Shown piece after piece: positions 8,106 to 15,681 of a stretch of 36,748 nt of DNA. The DNA is from Mucilaginibacter sp. (GTDB lineage Bacteria; Bacteroidota; Bacteroidia; Sphingobacteriales; Sphingobacteriaceae), in the NCBI GenBank assembly GCA_028288285.1, contig JAQBNZ010000184.1, forward strand, positions 1 through 36,748, read 5' to 3'. The notes beneath the pieces are model-generated. The model was not told the DNA's origin. It saw only the letters and a program-made list of their open reading frames with translations, and did not search any database. The position numbers were made by a program, and so were the translations under genes. Positions within the stretch are counted from its first letter, which is position 1, and the number at the start of each line of letters is the position of its first letter.

Positions 8106-8844
8106 TTTTCTTTTTAAAATGCAGCCCATAAATAATAGGGAATCCTTTATAGCTTTCATACACATGCAGGGCATTTTGGTTGGCATAATAATGCTTTACC
8201 TTTTCATCAATTTTCACTTCCTCCTGGGCTGCCAAAGTGAAATTGTTATTTAACATAATCTCTTTAATCTCTGCTAACTGGTGCACATAGTTTTGTACTA
8301 TTATTTGTTTATTATGGTGTTTAAAGGTTCGTTTACCACCATAGGCCAGCGTACCGGGATGGAAATCGGTAATGATAATATCGCTACCGCGTTTCAAAAT
8401 TCGGCACCATGCGTGCAGGGCTTCTTCAATATTTTTAATGTGGGCAATAGTTAATGTAGATATAATGGCATCATAGCTTTGATCGGGTACATCGGCAAAC
8501 AGGTTATCGGTTATCTGGTAGGTTTGCGCTTTAGGGAATTTTTGCTCCAATCGTTTTAACATTCCTGCAGATACATCAAAGCCGGTAAGATTTTTTGGTT
8601 TATGCTTTAACAGCTTGTCCCAGTGCCTGCCTGTACCACAGCCAATGTCGGCCACTTGCTTTTTGGCTAAATTTAAACGTTGCAATAAATTAGAGAACAA
8701 GGTATCATCCAGATCCAGCATGAGGTTACCCGGCTGGTCGTCATAGTTCACCGACCAGATATCATAAGCTTCAACAGATTCTTTTTCTTTTATGGGCGAG
8801 TGGAAAAAGTGCTGTTTAACATAATTTTTTAGAATATCTATCAC
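8092..8844 (-). CDS. Class I SAM-dependent methyltransferase
   Basis: A 250-residue cytoplasmic protein and the first gene of the unit 8844-3881. Motif I VADIGCGTG (64-72) binds SAM; it is followed by GFDVSAGML (acidic residue for the ribose) and by YDAIISTLTIAHIKNIEEAL and ILKRGSDIIITDFHPG, as in methyltransferase-11/UbiE-like enzymes that methylate small molecules or sugars. The N-terminal AYDIWSVNYDDQPGN is the usual substrate-side helix. The promoter element at 8876-8905 lies just upstream, with 31 nt between its CGT box and the ATG. It could methylate the glycan or a lipid precursor; the sequence does not show which. Confidence 0.87.
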   Translation of the reverse strand: MIDILKNYVKQHFFHSPIKEKESVEAYDIWSVNYDDQPGNLMLDLDDTLFSNLLQRLNLAKKQVADIGCGTGRHWDKLLKHKPKNLTGFDVSAGMLKRLEQKFPKAQTYQITDNLFADVPDQSYDAIISTLTIAHIKNIEEALHAWCRILKRGSDIIITDFHPGTLAYGGKRTFKHHNKQIIVQNYVHQLAEIKEIMLNNNFTLAAQEEVKIDEKVKHYYANQNALHVYESYKGFPIIYGLHFKKKNDTK

Positions 8845-8875
8845 GGTTTAGTTGGTTAAAATAGCCTGTATTATT

Positions 8876-8905
8876 AATTACGATTTGCCTTTAATAAAGG
8901 TTGCC
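8876..8905 (-). promoter_or_regulatory. Putative ECF promoter P2 (methyltransferase-amidohydrolase unit)
   Basis: On the minus strand GGCAACC reads from 8905 to 8899, then 16 nt, then CGTAATT from 8882 to 8876. The ATG of the methyltransferase follows 31 nt later. It is back to back with P3: the two -35-like boxes face away from each other, 26 bp apart. Confidence 0.78.
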
Positions 8906-8937
8906 AACGCTGTTTTTTATTTATAACAGCAGGCAAC
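8900..8937. repeat. Inverted repeat joining the divergent promoters P2 and P3
   Basis: GTTGCC (8900-8905) and GGCAAC (8932-8937) form the outer arms. GCTGTT (8909-8914) and AACAGC (8925-8930) form an inner pair around an A/T-only centre. The outer arms are the two opposed -35-like boxes. The inner GCTGTT/AACAGC pair is not explained by the promoter motif and could be a site for an additional dimeric regulator of both units. Confidence 0.6.
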
Positions 8938-8961
8938 TCCCGCGCATTTGGCGGCGTATTA
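8932..8961 (+). promoter_or_regulatory. Putative ECF promoter P3 (radical SAM unit)
   Basis: GGCAACT at 8932-8938, 16 nt, then CGTATTA at 8955-8961. The first gene starts at 9093, so the leader would be about 120-125 nt, the longest in this set, and it contains the hairpin at 9012-9060. Confidence 0.75.
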
Positions 8962-9011
8962 TTAATGTAATGGTGATGTATTGAGGTTTATTAAGTTTAT
9001 GTTATAGGTTG

Positions 9012-9060
9012 CCCCTTAAGTGTTTACATGGTGATGGTTTTATCCATCACCATGAAGGGG
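9012..9060 (+). promoter_or_regulatory. Strong hairpin in the leader of the radical SAM operon
   Basis: CATGGTGATGG at 9027-9037 is perfectly complementary to CCATCACCATG at 9044-9054 (11 bp, 6-nt loop). An outer helix CCCCTT (9012-9017) with AAGGGG (9055-9060) can stack on it across a one-sided bulge. The sequence ATTTTTAAAG follows and the ATG is at 9093. It lies between P3 and the gene, so it would be transcribed. It could be an attenuator-like terminator (five T follow), an RNA-stability element or a protein-binding site. I see no cobalamin-riboswitch sequence. Confidence 0.6.
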
Positions 9061-9092
9061 ATTTTTAAAGATCAAGACTAAGAAACAAGTAC

Positions 9093-10595
9093 ATGAGCAA
9101 AGTATTATTGTTTAATCCTAAAAGCGCAGAGAATAAGTACCGCATACCTAATTCTATTTTAAATATTGCTGCCTCTATTGAAGGTAAGTACGAATGGATT
9201 ATTGTAGACGGGAATTGCGAAGCAGATCCGGCACAAAAAATTGAACAATACCTTAGCACAGGCGAAGTAAAATATATTGGCTTTACGGTTATGCCTGGCC
9301 CGCAATTAAAACAGGCCATTACCATAGCAAAGTTTGTAAAGCAAAAGTTCCCTCATACAAAAATGATATGGGGTGGATATTTTCCTTCCAACCAACCTAA
9401 TTCCGTGCTGTTTTCAGGCTATGTCGATTTTATTATTAATGGCCCCGGCGATCATGCTTTTCCGCAACTGATAGATGCACTGGAAACAGGTGCGCCATTT
9501 GAGTTTATTAAGAATTTGATTTACCAGGCACCCGATGGCAGAATAACCAAAACAATCAAAGAAGATCTGATAGATCAGGATTCGTTACCGGCTTTGCCCT
9601 ATGATAAACTGGCCAACTTTTATCCTATCACCAAATATTTGGGTAAGACCTATTTGGGTAAAAAAACAATGGCATACCATTCAAGCATTGGTTGCCCGTT
9701 CACTTGCTCATTTTGTGGGGTAGTGCCAATTTATGAAGCCAGATGGAAAGCTAAATCGGCCCAGGCGGTTTATAATGATATAAAATACATTAAGGATAAA
9801 TGGGGAGCTGATGCTATTGAGTTTCATGATAATAACTTTTTTGTATCTGAAAAGCGCGCGGTTGAGTTTGCAAGGCTGATAACACCCGAGAACATGACCT
9901 GGTGGGGAATGGCGCGTATTGATACTATGCATAAGTTTAAGGATTCGTCATTAGCGGCTATACGTGAATCGGGGTGCAAGATCATATTCTTTGGAGCGGA
10001 GAGTGGCAACAACGCCATATTGGAACAAATGGACAAAGGCGGCACCCAAACCGGCGATCAGATCATTGAATTTGCAGAACGGCTGAAGAAGTTTGACATT
10101 ATACCTGAGTACTCATTTGTATTAGGCACACCTGCGCCAACACCCCAACAAGTGCAGGCACAAATAAATTTTGAGATAAATTTTATTAAAAAAGTAAAGG
10201 TGGTTAACCCTAAAACCGAAATAGTAATTTATGTATACAGCCCCGTACCTACCGAGGGATCTGAATTATATAAACAAGTGTTAGCTAGCGGCTTTAAGTT
10301 TCCCGAAATATTGGAGGACTGGATAAGCCCCGCATGGGAAAATTTTGATCTGCACAGGAACCCACTTACTCCCTGGCTTACTCCCGAAATGATTGACAAG
10401 ATAAGGAACTTTGAGACCGTGCTTAACGGAGTTTACCCAACAGTTACAGATATAAGGCTTAATGCGCTTAAACGTATGGCCCTAAAGCTGGTAGCCAACT
10501 TCCGGTACAAGGTAAACCTATATCAGTATCCGTATGAGATAAAATTACTGCAAAAGGTTTGGCGCTACAGGCAGCCCGAGATACAAGGTTTTTAA
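9093..10595 (+). CDS. Radical SAM protein with N-terminal cobalamin-binding-like domain
   Basis: A 500-residue protein, first of a five-gene unit. Residues 1-150 have the Rossmann-like pattern of B12-binding domains (VDGN, KYIGFTVMPGPQ, WGGYFPS, FIINGPGDHAFPQLI), but the DxHxxG lower-ligand motif is not present, so cobalamin would have to bind base-off without His or not at all. The radical SAM core follows, with GCPFTCSFCG giving Cys201, Cys205 and Cys208 for the 4Fe-4S cluster, and a later FFGAESGNN. Members of this class methylate unreactive carbons, rearrange rings or form C-C bonds. The next gene is a methyltransferase. The product is unknown. The start fits P3 and the leader hairpin. 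Confidence 0.87.
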   Translation: MSKVLLFNPKSAENKYRIPNSILNIAASIEGKYEWIIVDGNCEADPAQKIEQYLSTGEVKYIGFTVMPGPQLKQAITIAKFVKQKFPHTKMIWGGYFPSNQPNSVLFSGYVDFIINGPGDHAFPQLIDALETGAPFEFIKNLIYQAPDGRITKTIKEDLIDQDSLPALPYDKLANFYPITKYLGKTYLGKKTMAYHSSIGCPFTCSFCGVVPIYEARWKAKSAQAVYNDIKYIKDKWGADAIEFHDNNFFVSEKRAVEFARLITPENMTWWGMARIDTMHKFKDSSLAAIRESGCKIIFFGAESGNNAILEQMDKGGTQTGDQIIEFAERLKKFDIIPEYSFVLGTPAPTPQQVQAQINFEINFIKKVKVVNPKTEIVIYVYSPVPTEGSELYKQVLASGFKFPEILEDWISPAWENFDLHRNPLTPWLTPEMIDKIRNFETVLNGVYPTVTDIRLNALKRMALKLVANFRYKVNLYQYPYEIKLLQKVWRYRQPEIQGF

Positions 10596-10612
10596 TTCAA
10601 ATAAGCTTGACC

Positions 10613-11353
10613 ATGCCCTTAAATGATACCGCCATATTGCCGACAGAGAATTCCAACCGGGATTTTGAGCGACTGTATATTGCCCTAAGGGAGCGGGAAC
10701 AAAGGCTTTATACTGATGAGCAGGTAATACAATTGCCTAATATTGATCCCTCGCATTTACATTACAATGAATGGAAGATCAGGAAGCACTCGGCAGAAAG
10801 GTTAATTAACTATCTCAATAAAAAGAAGCGAGCATTATATATACTGGAGATTGGTTGTGGTAATGGCTGGTTATCGGCGCAATTATCAGAAATAAAAGGC
10901 GCTAATGTAATTGGGCAGGACATCAACCGCGTAGAAATTGACCAGGCTAAAAGGGTGTTTAAGAAAAGCAATCTGGAGTTTTTTTGTGAGGAATTTGATG
11001 CTGAACGATTTAAATACATGTATTTTGATGTGATCATATTCGCGGCATCGGTTCAATACTTTCCATCACTTAAACAGATATTGAACCGGGCTTTGAGCTG
11101 TCTGTCTGTCGTTGGAGAAATTCATTTATTGGATACCAACTTTTACAATCAAGCAAATATTGATAGCACTATACAACGTACGCTTGTTTATTATACAAAA
11201 ATGGGTTGCCCGGAATTGGCCGCTTATTATTTTCATCACAGGTTAGATGATTTGAAAGGGTTTGATCACAAAATATTGGCTAACCCCAACACTATTATGA
11301 ACAGGCTGCAAAAAAGTAACCCGTTTTATTGGATCAGCATAAAAAAGAAATAA
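10613..11353 (+). CDS. Class I SAM-dependent methyltransferase
   Basis: A 246-residue protein. LEIGCGNG (78-85) is the SAM-binding glycine-rich loop, followed by GQDINRVEIDQAKRVF with the acidic ribose ligand, then YFDVIIFAASVQYFPSLKQIL typical of methyltransferase family 11/12. The frame is open back to 10559, but that would overlap the radical SAM gene by 37 bp and add a tail with no family likeness. ATG at 10613 leaves a 17-bp gap and gives a compact N-terminus, so I prefer it. It sits between two radical SAM genes with tight spacing (1 bp to the next). The target is unknown; it could act on the same intermediate as the radical enzymes. Confidence 0.85.
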   Translation: MPLNDTAILPTENSNRDFERLYIALREREQRLYTDEQVIQLPNIDPSHLHYNEWKIRKHSAERLINYLNKKKRALYILEIGCGNGWLSAQLSEIKGANVIGQDINRVEIDQAKRVFKKSNLEFFCEEFDAERFKYMYFDVIIFAASVQYFPSLKQILNRALSCLSVVGEIHLLDTNFYNQANIDSTIQRTLVYYTKMGCPELAAYYFHHRLDDLKGFDHKILANPNTIMNRLQKSNPFYWISIKKK

Positions 11354-11354
11354 A

Positions 11355-12401
11355 ATGGCAGCGCAAACTTTATATCATATTTACAAGCGTTACCGCACCC
11401 TGCAAACCAGCAAGATATATGCGCTGCCTATAGTTATTTTAATGCCCCACAGTGCCTGTAATTGTCGTTGTGTAATGTGTGACATTTGGAAGGATAACAA
11501 AAACCTGAAACAGCTTACCGAACAGGATATTAACGGACTGCTTACAGCCCTTAAAAAGTTTGAAACCAAACAGGTAGTAATGTCTGGCGGCGAGGCATTG
11601 CTTAACGTTAACTTCTTTCAATTATGCCGCATCCTTAAAAATCAGGATATAAAGATTACCCTGCTTTCTACCGGATTATCATTAGAGAGAAACGCTTTAC
11701 AAATACTGGAGCATGTTGATGACCTGATAGTATCCTTAGATGGCGACCAGCCGCTACATGATGCTATCCGCAATATTCCCGGAGCATTTAATAAACTAAA
11801 AAGCGGGGTAGAATATATTCGTTCAATAAACCCGAATTACAAAATTACCGCACGTACGGTTATCCATCGGTTAAATTTCAGGAACTGGCCTGCTATTATA
11901 GCGGCTGCAAGGGAAATGGGCTTAAACCAGGTGAGTTTTTTGCCTGCCGATGTAAGCAGCCATGCATTTAACCGGCAAACCGCCTGGAGCGAACCTAAGC
12001 AGCATGAGATATTGCTCTCAAAAAACGAACTGGCAGAGTTGCAAGGGGTAATAAACCAGATAATTGCAAATAAGGCCGATTTTACTAACAGGTTTATTGC
12101 TGAATCACAGGCAAAGATCCAGGATATTTACCACTACTATGCGGCATTTTATGGATTAAATGCATTTCCGTTTAAGAAATGTAATGCACCATGGGTATCT
12201 GCTGTGATAGAAGCTGACGGTAGCGTAAGACCCTGCTTTTTTCATGAGGCCATAGGTAATATCCGGGATAATGAGTTTGCCGATATTTTAAACAGTAAGA
12301 AGGCAATTACCTTCCGCAAATCACTAAACATGAGTACTAATGCCACTTGTGTAAAGTGTGTGTGTTCGTTGAGCTTGTCGCCGTTAACTAACTTGAATTG
12401 A
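11355..12401 (+). CDS. Radical SAM protein with SPASM-type C-terminal cluster domain
   Basis: A 348-residue protein. The cluster motif is C-N-C-R-C-V-M-C, giving CX3CX2C with Cys35, Cys39 and Cys42. VMSGGEALL is the GGE motif that contacts the SAM amino group. The C-terminal part has KCNAPW (Cys276), a Gly-Ser-Val-Arg-Pro-Cys segment (Cys294) and ATCVKCVC (Cys332, Cys335, Cys337), the pattern of SPASM/twitch domains that hold extra Fe-S clusters. Relatives include sugar dehydrogenating or epimerising enzymes and peptide maturases. In this glycan setting a sugar or sugar-nucleotide modification is more likely than peptide modification, since no precursor peptide is visible. The N-terminal 30 residues form a basic helix. 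It starts 1 bp after the methyltransferase. Confidence 0.87.
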   Translation: MAAQTLYHIYKRYRTLQTSKIYALPIVILMPHSACNCRCVMCDIWKDNKNLKQLTEQDINGLLTALKKFETKQVVMSGGEALLNVNFFQLCRILKNQDIKITLLSTGLSLERNALQILEHVDDLIVSLDGDQPLHDAIRNIPGAFNKLKSGVEYIRSINPNYKITARTVIHRLNFRNWPAIIAAAREMGLNQVSFLPADVSSHAFNRQTAWSEPKQHEILLSKNELAELQGVINQIIANKADFTNRFIAESQAKIQDIYHYYAAFYGLNAFPFKKCNAPWVSAVIEADGSVRPCFFHEAIGNIRDNEFADILNSKKAITFRKSLNMSTNATCVKCVCSLSLSPLTNLN

Positions 12402-12404
12402 CGT

Positions 12405-13868
12405 ATGAACAACATACTGTTTACGCATTCATACTTTTTACATTTCGACCCTAAGCAATGGTCGCAAGGGCAGCCTTATGCGCCTTTAGGTACCATATAT
12501 GCTGCCGCTTTAATGAGGCAGGAAGGATACAACGTTGCCTTGTTTGACGCCATGTTTGCAAACAGTCCAGATGAGGTGATACAGACGATAGAAGCAAATA
12601 GGCCCAATTTTTTTGTGATATATGATGATGGCTTTAATTACCTCACTAAAATGTGCCTCACCAATATGCGCGAAGCCGCATTTAAAATGTGCAAGCTGGC
12701 TAAAGCGCATGGCTGCAAGGTAATTGTTTCCAGTTCCGACTCGACCGACCGATACTCAGAATACCTTGCTGAAGGAGCTGATTTTGTAATATTAGGTGAG
12801 GCAGAACACACCCTTTTAGAATTAACCAACCACATCAAAAATGGAGGTACTGATTATAATGACATATTAGGACTGGCTTACATGGGGGAAGAAAAGATAA
12901 TTAAAACTCATGCCCGCCCGGTTTTAAAAGACCTGGATAGTTTGCCCTTACCCGCCTGGGATTTAGTAGATGTTGCTACTTACAGGCAAACGTGGTTAAA
13001 ACATGCCGGGTATTTTTCCATCAACATGAGCACTACACGGGGATGCCCGTTTAAGTGTAACTGGTGTGCCAAGCCTATTTATGGTAACCGGTATAATTCC
13101 CGCAGTCCGCAGCGTGTGGTAAGTGAGATAAAGCTGTTAAAACAGAATTATAATATAGACCATATTTGGTTCTGTGATGATATTTTTGGACTAAAGCCGG
13201 GATGGGTGCTTGAATTTGCCAGGCTGTTGCAACAGGAAAAAATAAATATACGGTTCAAAATACAATCACGGGCTGACCTGCTGGCCGAAGAAGAATTGGT
13301 AAAAGCACTTGCTCAATCCGGTTGTGAAAACGTATGGATAGGCGCGGAAAGCGGTTCCCAGAAAGTATTGGATGCTATGGATAAAGGCATTACTATCCAG
13401 CAAATACACACGGCAACAAGCCTGATGAAAAAGCATAATATCAAGCCTTCTTTCTTTATTCAGTTTGGATATCCGGGTGAAACCAAGGATGATATCAGTC
13501 TTACTATTGATATGATCAACAAATTGCTGCCTTTTGAGATAGGGATATCGGTATCATACCCATTACCTGGCACTGGGTTTTATGAAAAGGTAAAGGCCGA
13601 ACTAAAGAAGAAAACCAATTGGACGGATTCCGACGAGATGGCTTTAATGTTCACCAACACCTTCCCTGCGCCATATTATAAGCAGTTGCATAGTTATGTG
13701 CACCAGAACTATCATAAGCATTTGGCTAAAAATAGTTTAACAAAATTGATTAATAATCCTTTTGCTATTACTAAAAGCAGCCTCAAAAAAGCGCTGTCTG
13801 TACTTTATTATGTGCCGCTTACCTATGTCGAAAAATTAAAGTTAAACAGTTTCGAAAAGGCGATGTAA
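12405..13868 (+). CDS. Radical SAM protein with N-terminal cobalamin-binding-like domain
   Basis: A 487-residue protein, second of its type in this unit. The N-terminal half resembles a B12-binding fold (LGTIYAAALMRQEGYNVALFDAMF, FVILGEAEHTLLEL), again without an obvious DxHxxG His ligand. RGCPFKCNWC supplies Cys214, Cys218 and Cys221. Later, WIGAESGSQKVLDAMDKGI and FFIQFGYPGETKDDI are typical of the BchE/HpnR-like branch. It starts 3 bp after the previous stop and its own stop overlaps the next ATG by one base. It could perform a C-methylation or oxidative step on the glycan or lipid; this is inferred only from family and context. Confidence 0.87.
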   Translation: MNNILFTHSYFLHFDPKQWSQGQPYAPLGTIYAAALMRQEGYNVALFDAMFANSPDEVIQTIEANRPNFFVIYDDGFNYLTKMCLTNMREAAFKMCKLAKAHGCKVIVSSSDSTDRYSEYLAEGADFVILGEAEHTLLELTNHIKNGGTDYNDILGLAYMGEEKIIKTHARPVLKDLDSLPLPAWDLVDVATYRQTWLKHAGYFSINMSTTRGCPFKCNWCAKPIYGNRYNSRSPQRVVSEIKLLKQNYNIDHIWFCDDIFGLKPGWVLEFARLLQQEKINIRFKIQSRADLLAEEELVKALAQSGCENVWIGAESGSQKVLDAMDKGITIQQIHTATSLMKKHNIKPSFFIQFGYPGETKDDISLTIDMINKLLPFEIGISVSYPLPGTGFYEKVKAELKKKTNWTDSDEMALMFTNTFPAPYYKQLHSYVHQNYHKHLAKNSLTKLINNPFAITKSSLKKALSVLYYVPLTYVEKLKLNSFEKAM

Positions 13869-14689
13869 TGGAAACAGCCGCAAACTTAAACGAGCAATTT
13901 GCCGAAACAGCCTTCAGCAAGCAGTCGGGTGTTTTTGATGCGTTGTATTCTGGTAATACCATTATTAATTACAAACGTAAAAGAGTGCGTGAGCATATAC
14001 TACGATACCTTAAACCCGGAAGCCATATTTTAGAATTAAACAGCGGAACCGGTGAGGATGCCCTGTTTTTTGCCCGGCATGATTTTAAAGTAAACGCAAC
14101 AGATATTTCAAAGGGCATGCAGAACGAGCTGAAGCAGAAAGCAATTCAAAATGGCATGCAGCAAATGATTAGTACCGAGGTATGCTCTTTTACCCAACTG
14201 CCGCAACTGAACAACAAGGGGCCATACGATCTCATCTTCTCCAACTTTGCCGGTTTAAATTGTACAGGTGAACTGGATAAAGTTTTGAACTCATTTTCAG
14301 ATTTAATGAACCCTGGTGGTATGATCACGTTAGTTATTTTACCTAAATTTTGTTTGTGGGAAACGCTCCTGTTGTTTAAAGGGAAATTTAAAACAGCCTT
14401 CCGCAGGTTTTTTAGCAGCGGTGGCAGGGCAGCGCATGTGGAAGGTATACATTTTAAATGCTGGTATTATAATCCATCCTATATAAAAAGACATTTGCAG
14501 GCGGGGTTTGATGTAATAAGTATTGAAGGCTTGTGCACCATTGTCCCACCTTCATACATAGAAGGCTTCGCTGAAAAGCATCCCGTTGCATATAAATATT
14601 TAATGTATGCCGAAGAAAAATTGAAGGGCACCTGGCCCTGGAGAAGTATTGGAGACTATTACATCATCAGCCTAAAAAAGAAAGATTAG
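13868..14689 (+). CDS. Class I SAM-dependent methyltransferase
   Basis: A 273-residue protein, last of the radical SAM unit. LELNSGTG (55-62) is the SAM loop, with Asn-Ser where Gly-Cys is common, then NATDIS for the ribose contact and YDLIFSNFAGLNCTGELDKVLNSF. The C-terminal third (HFKCWYYNPSYIKRHLQAGF) is typical of small-molecule methyltransferases. Start and stop of neighbours overlap in TAATG, so translation is coupled to the radical SAM gene upstream. The 3' end overlaps the end of the opposing nucleotidyltransferase-like gene by 4 bp, with no terminator between. Confidence 0.85.
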   Translation: METAANLNEQFAETAFSKQSGVFDALYSGNTIINYKRKRVREHILRYLKPGSHILELNSGTGEDALFFARHDFKVNATDISKGMQNELKQKAIQNGMQQMISTEVCSFTQLPQLNNKGPYDLIFSNFAGLNCTGELDKVLNSFSDLMNPGGMITLVILPKFCLWETLLLFKGKFKTAFRRFFSSGGRAAHVEGIHFKCWYYNPSYIKRHLQAGFDVISIEGLCTIVPPSYIEGFAEKHPVAYKYLMYAEEKLKGTWPWRSIGDYYIISLKKKD

Positions 14690-15609
14690 TTCTGAGCAAC
14701 CCTGTCTTCCGTTTCTTGGAAAAGTGAGTTCAATTTATATTCATACCTGCTGATCAGCAGGGTTTGAAAGTTCATAGGATCGGGTTTGGAACAATGTTTA
14801 CTGGCTGCCATCCCCATAACGGCTCCTCGCATGTTTAGCTTTTTCATCATCGTTTTTTTGTGCCACCGGCCGGCAGTTATTTTCATTAAAGTATCGTCAA
14901 GCCAGTTGCCTATACCGTTGTTTAGCAAGCTTTCAATCAGTCTTTTAAAAAAAAGGTTTTTCAAGGGTCTCGCTGTAGATAAACGTAAAGTTTTATTAGG
15001 CAATAAACCGCGTGTCCATGTATTGGCAGTATAAAATTGCTCAAATACCGTATCTCCCTCTAAAGGTATCAGTGTGTCAATTTCAATGGCTGTATAAATA
15101 TTCTGTTCAACTATTTGCAACTGTAGCTCATCAATGTAATAGTTCATGCAGTAATGGTGCTGCTTGTTAATTAAAAATGTTAATTTTTTAAAGCAATGCA
15201 TTATAGTACGGGCTATCCACAAGCGATTTTTTTCGGTAATAATGAACAGGTCTATATCAGATTTATCATCTGCAAAGCATTTGGATAATGAACCAGAGAT
15301 ACCCACACCACGTACGTAAGGAAACTTGATTAGCAACCGGCCAACATCTTTGGCTTTATTTATAAGTTCGGCAGCTTTTGCATTTCCTTTGGTGCGCCTT
15401 ATGGCAATATTCGGGTCGTTTTTAAGAGAGTAGAATTTATCAAACTGAAATATTGTGTTGCTGCTAATGAGGCAATTAACCGCATCATTAAAGTCGTTTT
15501 GCGGGTATTTATTTCCAAGAAATAAAAAGATCTCGCTGTATGTTAATGGATAATCAAACATATCAAAATAAGCAAGCGCGGCTAATATATTTCTTTTGAT
15601 CTTTAACAA
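14686..15609 (-). CDS. Nucleotidyltransferase-fold domain protein
   Basis: A 307-residue protein. GVGISGSLSKCFADDKSDIDLFIIT (about 101-125) carries the GS motif (106-107) and the metal-binding DxD (Asp118, Asp120) of the polymerase-beta nucleotidyltransferase superfamily. The N-terminal 90 residues (FDMFDYPLTYSEI and following) look like a winged helix. The C-terminal half is helical and unassigned. Family members transfer nucleotides to small molecules, RNA or proteins; which applies here is unknown. It is a single-gene unit with its own ECF-type element at 15647-15676. The start is TTG at 15609; the leader from P4 is then about 30 nt. The next in-frame ATG (residue 17) would remove part of the N-terminal helix. 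Confidence 0.75.
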   Translation of the reverse strand: MLKIKRNILAALAYFDMFDYPLTYSEIFLFLGNKYPQNDFNDAVNCLISSNTIFQFDKFYSLKNDPNIAIRRTKGNAKAAELINKAKDVGRLLIKFPYVRGVGISGSLSKCFADDKSDIDLFIITEKNRLWIARTIMHCFKKLTFLINKQHHYCMNYYIDELQLQIVEQNIYTAIEIDTLIPLEGDTVFEQFYTANTWTRGLLPNKTLRLSTARPLKNLFFKRLIESLLNNGIGNWLDDTLMKITAGRWHKKTMMKKLNMRGAVMGMAASKHCSKPDPMNFQTLLISRYEYKLNSLFQETEDRVAQN

Positions 15610-15646
15610 CGGAGTGATTTTTTTAATATGTTTTATTGTACATTAT

Positions 15647-15676
15647 AATGACGTAGCAAAGCGCTTTTTGGTTGCC
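15647..15676 (-). promoter_or_regulatory. Putative ECF promoter P4 (nucleotidyltransferase-like gene)
   Basis: Minus strand: GGCAACC from 15676 to 15670, 16 nt, CGTCATT from 15653 to 15647. The TTG start follows 37 nt later. The element fills most of the 72-bp gap after the polymerase-like gene, so this gene can be expressed on its own as well as by read-through. Confidence 0.77.
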
Positions 15677-15681
15677 TGTAT

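Noticed and set aside
8106..8186. Upstream in-frame start for the amidohydrolase
   Set aside because: It would add 27 residues inside the methyltransferase gene with no likeness to the family; the start at 8105 begins at the expected first strand.
8900..8937. Hairpin-like inverted repeat read at first as a terminator or RNA element
   Set aside because: The outer arms are the opposed -35-like boxes of P2 and P3, and no T run follows on either strand. Kept only as a DNA repeat.
9006..9013. A further GGTTGCC (minus-strand GGCAACC) near the radical SAM leader
   Set aside because: No CGT lies 16 nt downstream on the minus strand, so it does not fit the promoter pattern.
8962..9092. Cobalamin riboswitch before the B12-type radical SAM genes
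   Set aside because: The leader is only about 125 nt and no B12-box-like sequence was found; only a simple hairpin is present.
10559..10612. Upstream start for the methyltransferase after the first radical SAM gene
   Set aside because: It gives a 37-bp overlap and an N-terminal tail that does not look like a methyltransferase; ATG at 10613 fits better.
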